Positions 34,386 through 45,760 are shown, numbered from the stretch's first letter. The stretch: DNA of 64,000 nt from Sarcomyxa edulis (GCA_009761415.1 QUOL01000004.1:496001-560000), one strand, 5' to 3'. The notes: a model not told the origin generated them from the letters alone. A program made the numbers and translations.

Positions 34386-36793
34386 ATGGGCGACTCCAAT
34401 CCAGCTGCCAGCGATACTAGATCTACTTCACCTGCACCCTCGCAGGCGTCCTCCCGCTCAGAGCACAGAAATCGACGATATGCGTATCAGCCAGATGGAC
34501 AACAACCTACTTGGGCTCCTGGATTAGGTTCGATACCAGATGACGGACAGCCCTTGGAGCACCCTCGTATGTCTCCATGATTCGACTCGATTTATATCTG
34601 GAGCCTAACCTTATTTCATTGCATTCGGGCTCAAGCAAATGTCCTAATGCAGCATAATAATCACTCCGTTCCCTCATTACCATCTGAAAGACCGCCCCCT
34701 CAGTATGAGGAATATCAGGATGAAGTACCTCCATTACCATCATTCGATCCTAATACCGCCCTCGACCAATTCAATTCCATGCGCATCAGTGATCCAGTAC
34801 CACGGGGCACAAGCGCAATGTCCCATGCATCCGATCCTGTCACCCGAGCTGGCTCAGCGATGTCAGTACGATCTGGACAGTCACTCCCACCCCAACCGCG
34901 TATGCAGCATTACCCTCCAAGACACGCAAACACCATGCCATACGCACAACAACAATCCCGTTCTCCTCCTGTAGAAGGTCAAGCTTCGGATGGATCGTCT
35001 GTGTATTCCGGACACAGTAGGAATAGTCAGAATGGCGCTTACGGAGATGCGTATTATGGCAATGATGGCTATGAAGCCGATCGGTCAAGCGTAAATACGT
35101 ATTCAGACCAAGCAAGTGGTTACGGCTCGCCAGATAGCGCTGGGCCCTACCAGCAATATCCATCGCGCGGTTACGCACAACCACCACCTCCACCAGGCTG
35201 GCAAGGCCAACCGTATTATGGTCCCGGTCCCAATCATCCCGGCAATTACAATACACTTTATGCAGCAGCATCCGGTGTCTTGGGCATGGGTCCTCCTCCC
35301 GGTGCTCCTCCCGCACCGCCGATGGGCTCTGTTTATCCCCCAAGCCGTACTTCATATGCCGAGAGTCAAACTTCGCTTTCTTCTAGCCACTCGGGTCCTT
35401 ATGCAGGACCTCCAGGACCGTCATATCAGCAAGGCCCTTATCAACCATACCCTAATGCTCCCCCACAGTCAAATCCCAACATGCAAAACATGCAGAATAT
35501 GCAGTATCAAGCGGAAGCTCCAGAATTTGAACCTCGACCTGCGATAGACAGAGCTGGGACGTCCGCTTCTGTTTCTCTCTCGAGCCACAAAAGCAAAGCC
35601 GTTGATCTGACTGCTCCCCCATTTACGAAGGAATACATCGATCAGTACCGACAACGAATCAAAGCAGATCCTGATCCCGAAGCCCATTTCCTCTATGCAA
35701 AATATCTCATCGACGCAGCCAAAAGAATAGGCGGTGATGCGAAGGATCAAAGAGCTGTGAAGAAATACCGCGATATGCTCATCGGGGAATCCTTGAAGGT
35801 TATACGACGGTTAGCCACCCAAGGAGATGCATATGACGAGGCACAATTTTTCTTGGCAAATTGCTATGGAACGGGAACATTGGGTCTGCAGGTAGATCAC
35901 GAACGTGCCTATCATCTCTACCTGCAAGCAGCAAAGCAAAATCATGCTGCAGCATGCTATCGCGTCGCGGTTTGTAATGAAATAGGTGCTGGTACACGCC
36001 GAGAGCCGCCACGGGCTGCCGCGTTTTATCGTAAGGCTGCATCACTGGGTGATACAGCTGCAATGTACAAACTAGGCATGATACTGCTACACGGGTCTTT
36101 GGGCGAGGCCAAGAATCCACGGGAAGCGATCGGTTGGCTCAAAAGAGCTGCGGAACAGGCCGACGAAGAGAACCCTCACGCACTTCATGAGCTCGGGCTC
36201 CTACATGAAGTCCCTAACTCGGCTTTGCCGGTGGCGTACGATCCTCTCTATGCCAAAAATCTATTTACCCAGGCTGCGCATCTCGGATACACACAATCAC
36301 AGTACAAGTTGGGTCAATGCTACGAATACGGTTCTTTGACCTGTCCAGTGGATCCGCGACGATCCATCGCCTGGTATACGAAGGCTGCAGAAAAAGGTGA
36401 TTCGGAAGCGGAGTTGGCGTTGAGTGGATGGTATCTCACTGGGAGTGAGGGAGTATTGAAGCAGAGTGACTCCGAAGCATATCTTTGGGCTCGACGAGCA
36501 GCCAACAAAGGCTTAAGCAAGGCTGAATATGCTGTCGGATACTACGCCGAGGTTGGTATAGGTATCAAGCAAGACGTAGAATTCGCCAAGCGGTGGTACA
36601 TGCGTGCGGCGGGTACGTACCTCTATAATCTGTGTTAGACATCAACTAACATTCAACTTATCTGAATTTTCTAGCGCAAGGGAACAAGCGTGCCATGAAT
36701 CGGCTCACAGAGATGAAACGAATGGGCAACAAACGCGCGAATGTTGCACGACCGACGCGTCAACAAGCCAAGGATGAATGTGTTATTTGCTAG
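34386..36793 (+). CDS. SKT5: Sel1-repeat chitin synthase activator, Skt5/Chs4-like, CaaX-terminated
   Basis: This protein recruits and activates chitin synthase III at septation sites. Exon 1 (34386 on) ends in LEHP; an intron joins it to PNVLMQHNNH. The first 300 residues are disordered and rich in Pro, Gln, Tyr and Ser (PPPPGWQGQPYYGPGPNHPG). From about residue 330 there are at least six Sel1-type repeats: PEAHFLYAKYLIDAAKRIGG, DEAQFFLANCYGTGTLG, AAACYRVAVCNEIGAGTRRE, AAMYKLGMILLHGSLGEAKN, SQYKLGQCYEYGSL, and AEYAVGYYAEVGIGIKQDVE. A last intron leads to AQGNKRAMNRLTEMKRMGNK and the end KDECVIC. The CaaX box CVIC predicts prenylation and membrane attachment, as known for yeast Skt5/Chs4. Confidence 0.92.
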
Positions 36794-36934
36794 CTATAGT
36801 GTATACGTATCTCTTCGCATTATATTCCGTTATTCTCTCCAATATCCTACGCATGCTGGAACTGGGTGCAAATTCCATATTTTTAAATAATTCATTCCGA
36901 CACGTGGGTCATTCCTCCTTTGACCCTAACCACC

Positions 36935-37732
36935 ATGAATACGTCCGCTTCCGCCACTACCTCTGGATCCAAGGACGATACTGTTACTGGAGATGTCAGG
37001 TCATTCCTGTCAATACAGACTGGAATACCAAACTGACGATACTCTAGGTGTCTCTCCTTGAATATCTCGATGTTTTGCAACTCGATTGCCTCAATGAATC
37101 TTCGGTCCATACTCTCAAATCGATAGTGTCTACCAAGTCCAAAAACACATCTTCGTCTTATCTGATTAGTGATGCGGATGAACAGCTCTTGTTAAATATT
37201 CCTGTTGGTCGTCGGTCCTTGGATCTCAATCATAATACGCGGCTTACCTATGATCTTGCCGGTACCACCATCTAGTTTAATCAATCGGTTCGCGTTCGTT
37301 CCATTGCCATACACTCGTCTGTACCAGAACAAGCCCCAAAATCCATCAAACTTCTGATCAACAGGCCTACCCTGGGCTTTGAGGATGTCGAAGATGCAGA
37401 GGAGCCTGAAGTGGCGCAGACGCTGGAATTGTCGCCAGAGGATGTAAAGTCTGGAGAGCACCAAGTACTCAGATTTGTCCGGTTCCAGGCGGTCAATAGT
37501 CTCCATGTATGTCTTCGTCAAGTATCTGTATCTCCTTCGAGTTCACACACATATCTGTGCACAGATATTCGTCAAGTCGAATCAAGGAGGAGAGGACGAG
37601 ACTAGGATTGACGCTATTGAAATCTTTGGAGTCCCGATACAGTATGTCTCCTTGCCTTTGGTTTGTAGTCCTTGAATCTGACTTTGTTGTAGAACGACGA
37701 AAGACCTAAGCGGCTTGAAGCAGAAAGAATGA
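36935..37732 (+). CDS. PITH-domain protein (TXNL1 C-terminal type)
   Basis: The product is essentially a single PITH domain, the proteasome-interacting domain of thioredoxin-like 1. Exons join as follows: MNTSASATTSGSKDDTVTGD to VSLLEYLDVLQLDCLNESS, then SDADEQLLLNIP to FNQSVRVRSIAIHS. These continue with QAPKSIKLLINRPTLGFEDV, HQVLRFVRFQAVNSLH to IFVKSNQGGEDETRIDAIEI, and FGVPIQ to TTKDLSGLKQKE. The four introns are each supported by unbroken family sequence across the joint. No thioredoxin domain precedes it, as in the short PITHD1-type proteins. The N-terminus lacks the His-rich start seen in many relatives. Possible role at the proteasome is inferred from the domain only. Confidence 0.92.
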
Positions 37733-38178
37733 GCGAGCCGGAGCCTCGAAGTTCATGCGACACGCATTCTAAGAATCTAAACTGCTGACTCTGTGATTTT
37801 CGAGCAGGTTGTAGTCAGTATCTATGTGCAGAACATACTCTTCATAGATGTCACTGTTGACCCGAATCCAGTCCAAACAGCCAACCAAGTAGTTGATCGA
37901 GTGTACACGGATTGTACCATACGTGGGCTTTAGAGTAATTACACCTCCACCCTCCAGCAAATTTTGTTCTTCAAGAACATACGGGGTTTACTGGCACTTC
38001 CAAGTATTCGCATGTCAGATCTATCATAAGGTTAGGAAAGTCGGTGTGCCGTAGCATTCTTCAGCGGCAGCCATATGCACATAAGAATCTAACTAGATAC
38101 ATCCGAGTCCCAACCGAGTCCGACATAAGTATGTTGGATATATAGATCCCATATAAGTTCGCCGTCCACACTCAGACC
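37733..38178. other. Intergenic, convergent 3' ends
   Basis: 446 bases between two converging stop codons. A 63-codon minus-strand frame at 37769-37960 resembles nothing I know and has no splice-linked neighbours. I see nothing else in it. Confidence 0.4.
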
Positions 38179-39783
38179 CTAGACCTGTTCTCCGTACGCG
38201 GGCGGGGAACGCCAGAAATCACTTGGGACTGAGTCCAGTCTGACGTGAGATGGGGATGATGTGGACGTGATGGCCGAAGGGTTTTTTGCTGATGAGCCTG
38301 AGCTCTGTCCCGAGCCACGGCTGGGAGATACCGTTCCCGTGGAGGATGTCATGGCGCGTGTGGTCGATACTGGTATCATGTCGCTCGTTGATTGAGCCAT
38401 GGGGTGTGGTTGTAGGTGCCCGGTAATATAAGGTGTAGCTGCTAGCATGCTTGGGCCTGTAGAAACAACAGAGTTCCAAAGAACAGCAGTTTGGGGTTAG
38501 TAAGAAGCAGTTTATCAAATTGTGCAACCCACCATTTCCTCTCCCAAGATCCGCTCCTGAATGCGCTCGAGACAGGCTTGTCCTTCTCCGCCTCAACCAC
38601 AGCAATATAATGATGACAGCTATGAATACCACGACGCCGACTACGACGCCGACTATGGGGCCAGGATGATTGAACGTGGATGAACTTGTGTCGTTATGGG
38701 CGACACTTGTACTTGATACGGAAGAAGAGGTTGTGCTTGATGCAGAAACTGCCGAAGATGTAATATTTCTCAGAGTCGTCGACGCGCAGTGTGTAAAGGT
38801 ATTATTGTTATCTGCGAGGTGATCTTTGTTGATGGTGTCCTTTGTATATTCGCTGTGGGATGAAGGGCATAAGCTCTGAATCTTTGGATTAAATTTCAGG
38901 AACGCACTAATACCTGAATAGAGAGACTGTCAATATTGTGCAGTGCTACAGCATGTGAGGCTTACCAGTCCCCACCTACCCAGAATAAACCATACAGCGA
39001 GTTTTCTAGCTTTGTCTGCGTGTTGCAAACAGCCGATTGGATATCCGTGGGGAGACTGAAAACTGGTGATGAAAATGGTACACAGAGGTAGTTTATTTGA
39101 TACGTACCTTTGATTGACATTTGGACCACACTTGTTACCATCGCTTCTCGTTAGATACGCCTGATATGTACCAGGAGCTGGTGAAATAGAATAAATCAGT
39201 CAAGGTTCTCATGTAGTACAACTGTTCATATACCGGCATCGAATCCACTACCAGAGCCAATGTTCTGCTGGCAACTTGAAAGTTCGTGTACGTTGAAGAC
39301 CGATGGTGGGTTCGACAATGGTGGAGCTTACTTTAGGCAAAGCATGCTTAATGCAAAAGCAATGGAATTGCAGCAGCAACTGGCTAGAAGAGTCGTGAAT
39401 ATGAGCAGACATTTGGTGGTACTGTGTACATCGTACGGCTTACCGAGTTGATCGGTACAGTGGTCGGGAGGTGTCTTAGCGTTGAAATGAACCACTTCAT
39501 CTGGAGAACGCTTGTGTCAATCTTTCTATCGAAGTGACACGAACTGCGTTGAACATACAGTCGGGATCGCAGATTTGATGTAGACGTTGATAGGTTTGGC
39601 CTAGAATGGACTGAGAAGGTGAAGGAGAAGCACCCGAAAGAAAGACTGACAAGGTGTTTCCCCGACGACGTCCGTGTACCAGTCGAGTGCGGTCCCTTGA
39701 CAAGTTGTATTGTCTTGTCCATTCGTTGGGGAAACGAGGACCCAGCTTAGTACGGCAAGGGTGAATGGTGTCAGTATAGTCAT
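38179..39783 (-). CDS. Single-pass membrane protein with cysteine-rich ectodomain and PY motif tail
   Basis: A signal peptide (MTILTPFTLAVLSWVLVSPT) precedes an ectodomain spread over small exons: WYTDVVGETPC, TYQRLHQICDPD, DHCTDQ, then SCCCNSIAFALSMLCLNCQQ, PGTYQAYLTRSDGNKCGPNV, LPTDIQSAVCNTQTKLENSL, and EYTKDTINKDHLADNNNTFT followed by HC. A Ser/Thr-rich stalk follows, then the membrane helix (GPIVGVVVGVVVFIAVIIIL) and a basic stop-transfer WLRRRRTSLSR. The cytoplasmic tail ends WRSPPAYGEQV; PPAY fits the PY motif recognised by WW domains of Rsp5-type ubiquitin ligases. This is a family I associate with Agaricomycetes; function unknown, perhaps a cell-surface sensor. It is a distant relative of the three tandem proteins at 54.9-59.8 kb. 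Confidence 0.8.
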
Positions 39784-41833
39784 GGAAATTGTGGGCGACA
39801 GACAAGAAGATGGAAAAGTGAATCAATTTTGAGGGCAACGCGGTCTAATGGCGGTTAGGCGGTCCAGATGACCATACCTCGGATACATCAGACAGATCGC
39901 AATACTCCAGGATACCGGTACGCCACAGAAGACCGCCATCGCCAAGATTCTCCGTGTCTTACCGTCTGTTCGACTCATTTTGCGCACTGCACCGTGACTG
40001 GTACCGCATCGAGGCCTCGTCCGGAAGATAAATATCATTGATGTTATCAGTCCGCGTTCGAATCGTCTGAGATGAGACAGATCGAGTAGGTGGGTACTGC
40101 CGTGGTATATGTAGTTGGCCAAGAATAAGTATGAGTATGATCCCCGACGTCACGGTGACGTTAGATCACCTCAGTGTAGGATATACGCGATGTCCACCAC
40201 CATGATAGATAGCGAGGGTCCGATGACTGAATGTATTGAAATCGAAACAATTGTCTTGAGTCGATAACATGCTGGAACGACACATCAACTGTCGATAGTT
40301 ATTTGCGACCAGATAGCATCATGTTCAGGTCGATTTGGTTGCATAGCACCAGCCTCGCCGCGCCTTCAAGTAAAAAAGATCACGGACAATGATAGATGTG
40401 TTGAGAACCGGCATTGCTGCGGCCTGTCCTCGGCGCAGAGAGAGAGGCTCAAGAGAGGCTGGTCAACGCGGCGTTCTGAAGACGCCCGTCCATATTCGAT
40501 GGCCAGCTTGTGCCCCCATTGCGAGGGCCATGAGTAACCGTCGAACCGATAGGAAAATTGAGAGGGAGATTGGAATGCCGACTCAACACCGGGACATCAT
40601 CCCCAAGAACAACAAATATGATGGCAGCCTCGGAGAACCTATATTTTTATCAAAATACAGTTTGACGGAGACACGTTATAAGTAGATCCATCATACCAAT
40701 AGAACATCACGTCGAGCCAACATCGACTGATTCGGAGCTACTGCGCACCAGTGATTATCTCACTCAACCAATGCAATACATCTAAGATGTGGCAGTGACC
40801 TCAGGGGAGAGGTGTTATCGCGTGAGAATGACCTGCGTATCTGGCAGCCTTGTCCGATGTTTCTGATGACTTTTGACATCGATCTCGTGGGTAATCCTGA
40901 GCTCATTGGAAGACCTGAAGGAAAGGTCACAAAATTCGAACTCGACAGAAGTCTTTCGTACATAGGTTTTCGATAGAGATGCGGTTGTGCTGTTGAGCTG
41001 AGGCTTTTCAGCGCGAAGAAGCCAGATTTGTCGAGGATAGAATTTCGCGAAGGCGGTATTTCTTTGCCTATACATTTCTCCAACGAGCAACGAGTTAGCC
41101 AAAGAGATAGTCCCCTCATCGCAGGATCTGTTTGACCAGGACTGTGTAAAAGTCTCCATATTGTTGTTCCAGTGAGCAACGATACACATTATGCAGTCAA
41201 GCGATATGGCAGCATGTCACGTCCGTGGAAGGCATTTGCCTTTCGAGGATGTAGAGAGATGAGTGGCTCTTTGGACATACAGAAAGCTAATGCGAGCTTT
41301 ACGTCGTCGTCCCAGTCCATCTCGAGTATGAAGAGTTCCGGTGGAAAAGTATCTATGAACGGCGAACGCTGGCAATTTAACGGAAATTGAGCAGAAAAAG
41401 ATGAGTTCATCTACCTTGCGTTTACGCCTTGGCTTCGAAGTAGTCCAGGATTGAGCTTGAGCTCTTCCTGCATCACAAAAGCAAAGAAAAAGTGCATGAA
41501 AGCATCTGAGTTCAAGTCAAACGTTCAAGTTCAAACTTCGTCGGCGTCGCGTCGACGTGCCCCGCCACCGCGTCCCCGGCCGACTCGCCGGAGCTCGAGC
41601 CTTCGCCCTCTTTCGCTCTCTTGTGCTGCAGTCAGTTTGAACTTCACAACGTTGATTGTTCTCAACTCTTCCATCCGGAGGCAACTGATAGCCGCATACT
41701 TGAGGGCTAGATGGACAAATCAGCACTCGCGAACGTGACAAACGGCACTCTCATTACATGCGAGTCCGTCCTTCCTAGACCTTCCAACATTCGATTTGCA
41801 GACTAATCCAGATTCTCCTCTGACATTATCCAG
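39784..41833. other. 2-kb stretch with no firm gene
   Basis: This is the longest gap in the window. It holds only short frames. A minus-strand frame (to 39980 or beyond, MSRTDGKTRRILAMAVFCGV followed by hydrophobic residues) lies in the leader of the membrane-protein gene. A minus-strand group at 40760-41410 is described separately. A pyrimidine- and CG-rich segment at 41530-41630 precedes the membrane-like gene at 41834 and may be its promoter or 5' exon. No terminal repeats, polymerase or transposase signatures are seen. Confidence 0.35.
41189..41410 (-). CDS. Possible F-box-like fragment
   Basis: A 73-residue frame starting MNSSFSAQFPLNCQRSPFID continues with TFPPELFILEM, which loosely resembles the PPE(L/I)xxxI opening of fungal F-boxes, then ALAFCMSKEPLISLHPRKAN. 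The next frames downstream on the same strand (41189 to 40760) are open but do not splice into anything I recognise. It may be a decayed gene or chance. Low confidence. Confidence 0.2.
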   Translation of the reverse strand: MNSSFSAQFPLNCQRSPFIDTFPPELFILEMDWDDDVKLALAFCMSKEPLISLHPRKANAFHGRDMLPYRLTA

Positions 41834-42621
41834 CCGCAACTAGTGCCATATCTACAGCGATATATGTCCTACTTCGAAGGAACGGTCGAAATGTTAGCGC
41901 TTTTACTGTTTCTGCAGCCTTGAATAGTAGTATCACAGCTGCTACTTTCTTCAGTGGGTCCTCTGACTTCCCGTCGCTTTCCCATGACTTGTATGAATAT
42001 CGTCTCGCAGCAATCCGTGAATTTGTCGTCAGTCCTATACTGGTCTCGAAATTATCGACCCCCCAATACACGCGTCGCAGACGAGAGCTAAGGCTAGATG
42101 AAGCAGCGTCTGACGCGTCTCCTCCACTAGGACAATTGTCCTGGTCAGATCTGCGCATGCATAAAATACTCGACACTGGAATCAGTGGTGCTTTGGCTGG
42201 AGGAGCTCTTCTAGGGTGGAAAAGTACGCCTTACTACTCTAACATTTTGCCTCTGGCTAATTACATCTACGCTGCTCGCGTTGCAGGAGGACCTCGAGCC
42301 ATTCTGCCCGGGAGCGCTGTGTGTGGCGTCGCAGCTTTGTTGGCTCAGCTCGCATACAACGAACTGGGAATCGTCCGACTAAAATACATATCTCGTTCGA
42401 CGAGACCGGCACGACCAGTCATGGCAGCGTCCGAAGCGCAATCACCATCCCTCAGAAGACGGTTTTTGACTTTCCTGGGTTGGACCCCGCTCTCAGATGA
42501 GGAGTATCTGGAGACACTCAAGGAGAAGCGAGAGTTGTATCTACGAAGAATCAAAGTCCTGGAGGAAGCGGAGGCAAAAAGGACCTCGGATAGTCCTTCC
42601 GCGCCCGATAAGTCATCGTGA
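41834..42621 (+). CDS. Conserved membrane-like protein (5' exon not identified)
   Basis: An open frame of about 260 residues with the ring of a small mitochondrial or ER membrane protein: NSSITAATFFSG, LYEYRLAAIREFVVSPI, then LDTGISGALAGGALLGWKST, PGSAVCGVAALLAQLAYNEL and VRLKYISRS. The glycine-zipper segments around GISGALAGGALLG are reminiscent of Tim17-type proteins, but I cannot assign it. The C-terminal tail is a charged helix (YLETLKEKRELYLRRIKVLE). The coding frame enters at a 3' splice site near 41834 (the frame is closed by TGA just upstream), so a first exon must lie to the left. ATGs at 41495 and 41711 were examined, and neither gave a convincing in-phase junction. The stop at 42621 is 64 bases from the convergent WDR53-like stop. 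Confidence 0.6.
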
Positions 42622-42685
42622 ATTAGACTTGGAATATATACCCTATTCTGAAAGGTCGATACGACTGGCGGGACCCGATATACTA

Positions 42686-44073
42686 TCAAGTTCTTTTCCA
42701 AACCTCGATAACCCCTGTGCCGTCCTTCGACAGCCCGCCGAGGATGATTTTCTTGTCGTCAGCGACTAGTGCGTTGACCTTTTCAAGATTTTCTGTACCC
42801 TTTTCCCAAAGGGGGACCAATTCGAGACTTTCCTCCTCAAAGTCCCGCAGAAGGTGATACTGTGCTATTCTTCCGCGCAGGGTGCACAAGGTTAATATAT
42901 TACGCTCGGCCTCGGAAAATAACCTGTCAAATTGCGTGTCGTGTCAGTGAAAGGCCTTTGAGGATGAGAGAAAACCTGAGATACATGGCAACAATGGGTC
43001 CTTCAGCGACCTTATCGAAGACTTCTTCGTCCTCCTTCAAGCCTTCCCATTTTCGAGTTCTTTTTCTCCTACCACCTCCTCGTGGAGGCTGCTTCTCACC
43101 ACCGAATCCCAGCCATACTCGACCATCTGCAGTACCTGCAGCAAGGATGCCAGAAGAGGACAGAGCCATAGACACGACGAATGGCGGAGAAAGATTCATG
43201 CCCATGCCGCCAACAGATACGAAAGGCGCTGTGAAGTGCAATCTCGTCAATAAGATGCATATCGCCTTTCGGAACTCGATTGAACTCACGAAGAACGCGT
43301 TTCGATAGAAGTGTTCCTTGCACAAAGTCGAAATGGAGAAGTGTCTCGTCGTAGCCTCCACTCACAAGTTCTCGCGGTCGATCAGGCAAGAACCTGACTT
43401 GGCCACAGATCTGGCAGGCATTTTCAAAAATTGGAGGTAGAAGGGATAGAGTCAACGATCGGACGTACGCTTTTATGTTTCACTTTCATGTGCGTTATCT
43501 TGTTGCTCGACAATTCAACTGTGCCGACCACACCTGAATCAAGGCTGAATGCAAGATGTGTTTTATTAGAATTCAATGCAAGCTGTCTGACCGTGGTCAG
43601 GAGATGACTCTGGAAACTGCACGGTCGATGGATTCACTTACCTCATTTAGGTCGTCCTCGTCATCTTCCCCTACTTCGATATTATTCGCGGCATCCGTAG
43701 GATCCAGAATGAGTTTAGGAGTGTCCATTTGGAATGAAAAGACCTGCAGACGCGGTCTTACAGAGTTGAAGGAAACAGCGAAGCCCGCGTTCAAGTAGGT
43801 ACTACATACCTTTCGACCACATGCCAACCATACGTCTCGGAATTCTGTTCCCAGCCGTTTTGAACAGACAATAGACGAGACTTCAGATCCTAGTCCTTTG
43901 ATAGCCTTCAATACCTTGAACGAAGACAAATCGTAGACGCGCAAAGATCCATCGGCTGCACCCGCACAAAGATGACCGGAATGTGGCAACGCGAGTGAAG
44001 TGATGGGTGAAGGTGTGTGAAGTGTTCGTTCCAGCGAGTAGTACCGCTCATTTGAGTCCGTATCGCATGACAT
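42686..44073 (-). CDS. WD-repeat protein, WDR53-like
   Basis: This beta-propeller protein starts MSCDTDSNERYYSLERTLHT (44073). Blades are visible as ITSLALPHSGHLCAGAADGS with LRVYDLSS, then VSSIVCSKRLGTEFRDVWLA, LALNSNKTHLAFSLDSGVVG, and CGQVRFLPDRPRELVSGGYD with ETLLHFDF. Later come PPFVVSMALSSSGILAAGTA with DGRVWLGF, then ALVADDKKIILGGLSKDGTG with VIEVWKRT at the end. The block with VSGGYD and the overall size match WDR53, a candidate DDB1-CUL4 substrate receptor in animals; that role is inference. A Lys/Arg-rich insert (PPRGGGRRKRTRKWEGLKED) interrupts the last third. Six or so introns are present. Confidence 0.8.
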
Positions 44074-44693
44074 TTTGTCAGGAAGGCCGCCTGCAGCTGG
44101 TCGTGTATGTGAATACGTTTTCGTGACTTGGTCAACTTGAACTTACTATGGAAATGAATGTCACGCAAGTGTGATGGTCTCTTTGAGTCATGTGACCTTT
44201 GGACGCGTCTCGACTGTTTGCATTTGGAACGCTTGTACAAGGTCTACTGCTAAGACTTCTGCCTGATGGACAACGCGGACGATATCCTACAAATATCCGT
44301 AACAAAATCACCGTTCAAAAAATGTCAATACCAATTCCTCCGTAGCCTCAGAGACATTATTGCGATGCCCGCCAACAAACCAGACCCGATTCAACGCTCA
44401 GTTGTTCCAGAGATGCTGCCGTGGATTTATTGAGGCCTGTTAGCCATGAGGTTGGAAATGTGATGTACAGTATGTTGCGGGTATTATACATATAAGTTAT
44501 AGATTCGATGATTGAGATCTCTCCGATCCTAACTCTCTCCGTCGAATTATGCCGTCGCGAAAGGCGCCGTCGTGCGTAACGAGAGCGGATATATATCGTG
44601 GTTATGAGGTGATCAAGGATTCTTGATTCCTCCAGGCTTATGCCTATGGATGATGGGATCAGAAGGCGATGGAAACACGAAGACGAGTCTTGC
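44074..44693. other. Intergenic, WDR53-like leader and COX7C 3' flank
   Basis: 620 bases upstream of the WDR53-like start and downstream of the COX7C stop, both on the minus strand. The minus-strand frame continuing past the COX7C stop has no family resemblance. I see no other element. Confidence 0.35.
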
Positions 44694-44973
44694 TTACCAC
44701 TGCCACCAGATAGCGATGAAAGGGATAGAGAAGCCAGTACCCATGAATGCGATGGCTTTAATAGCGAACGCTCGCTTATTCGTGTAATCGAATGGCAGGT
44801 GCTGAGAGAGAAAAGGCGCAAGATTGTTGAGAGAGGCACGCTCATGAAGACATGAACAAGAGACATACCTCGTTCACTCCTGTGGAGTGTACAAAACGTC
44901 TAGCAACTTGCGGCGATGAAGTAGCAAGTTTAGAGCGGAAGGCAGGCATCGCGAGACGTGCAAGTGAAGCCAT
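44694..44973 (-). CDS. COX7C: Cytochrome c oxidase subunit VIIc (fungal Cox8)
   Basis: This small complex IV subunit sits in the inner mitochondrial membrane. Two exons (44973-44869 and 44801-44694) joined over a 67-base intron give 70 residues. The first exon is a typical presequence (MASLARLAMPAFRSKLATSS, then PQVARRFVHSTGVNE). The mature part reads HLPFDYTNKRAFAIKAIAFM with GTGFSIPFIAIWWQW, matching the LPF...NK...K......G.GF..PF pattern of COX7C/Cox8. The stop TAA follows QW directly; a gt at that point would allow extension into a long downstream frame, but family length argues against it. A TATA-like tataaa lies about 80 bases upstream on the minus strand. Confidence 0.88.
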
Positions 44974-45760
44974 TGTAGATGAGGACAGGACGAAGGTGTG
45001 GAGACGTTGATGCGGGGTGCTTTGTTGCGACCGAGGAAGCGATGTACCGTTTTATATGAGAACCGGGGGTAGTCGCGGTGCGGCCTCTAGACTACGCAGG
45101 GAAACCCTTGCCCTTGTGACAATCTAGACAAAGAGAGAATGGGGAGAATGTAATTGTGTCATGAGGTCTGGAATCAGCATCCGAACTATCGATACCAATT
45201 CATTCCGTTTGGCTATAGTCGATTTAGAAGCGAGCCTTGTGAATGACATTTGATCGATATCGTCTGGGCTCTCGTGCATGATGGACATGCACAACGCATG
45301 ATACACTAAGTAGAAATTTTCCCAGGTTCGATCCCTTGAAAAGTGACTGGTAGATTGACAAACCGGAGTGTACAAGACGAGATATTAGCCCCAGATATCC
45401 CCAGATGTATCTGCGTCAATTGCGCGTCGAGTGATTGGTGGGTGTCTGGACCTCGGGGTAAGCGAGGGGTAGGTCGAGATCAATGCTAGACCATTGGAAA
45501 TCCGAGTCGGAACAGCCACAGACGAGCGACGAGTGACAGTCTCATTCATTGCCAGGAGTCAAGGAGTCAAGCCAGTCAAACTCGAGCGACGAGCATACTT
45601 GGTCGACGTCGTTCATGGCGATTGACAAAGTCGAAAGACGCAGCTTGGCAAATAATTATTTTTATTTATCTTCCAAAACTCAGACTCTAGAGCAGCACGT
45701 TGAGACGGCGTGGCCGTTTCGAATGCTTCCACTGTTCTTTTCCTTTATAGCTCGGCAATA
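44974..45760. other. Divergent intergenic region COX7C / MYND-1
   Basis: This 787-base gap serves two divergent genes. It contains a minus-strand tataaa at 45051-45056, about 80 bases before the COX7C start, and an AT-rich block (aataattatttttatttatc) about 110 bases before the MYND-1 start. Short frames at 45124-45375 and 45549-45761 resemble nothing. Confidence 0.35.
45051..45056 (-). promoter_or_regulatory. Possible TATA box of COX7C
   Basis: Minus-strand tataaa within catataaaacgg, 78-83 bases upstream of the COX7C start codon. Spacing suits a fungal TATA element; no other support. Confidence 0.3.

Noticed and set aside
44357..44693. Extension of COX7C through a gt at the stop codon into the long minus-strand frame
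   Set aside because: The family ends within a few residues of this point, and the extension is basic, repetitive and family-less.
45321..45335. tRNA B-box-like ggttcgatccc
   Set aside because: No A box, acceptor stem or anticodon arm can be placed around it on the plus strand.
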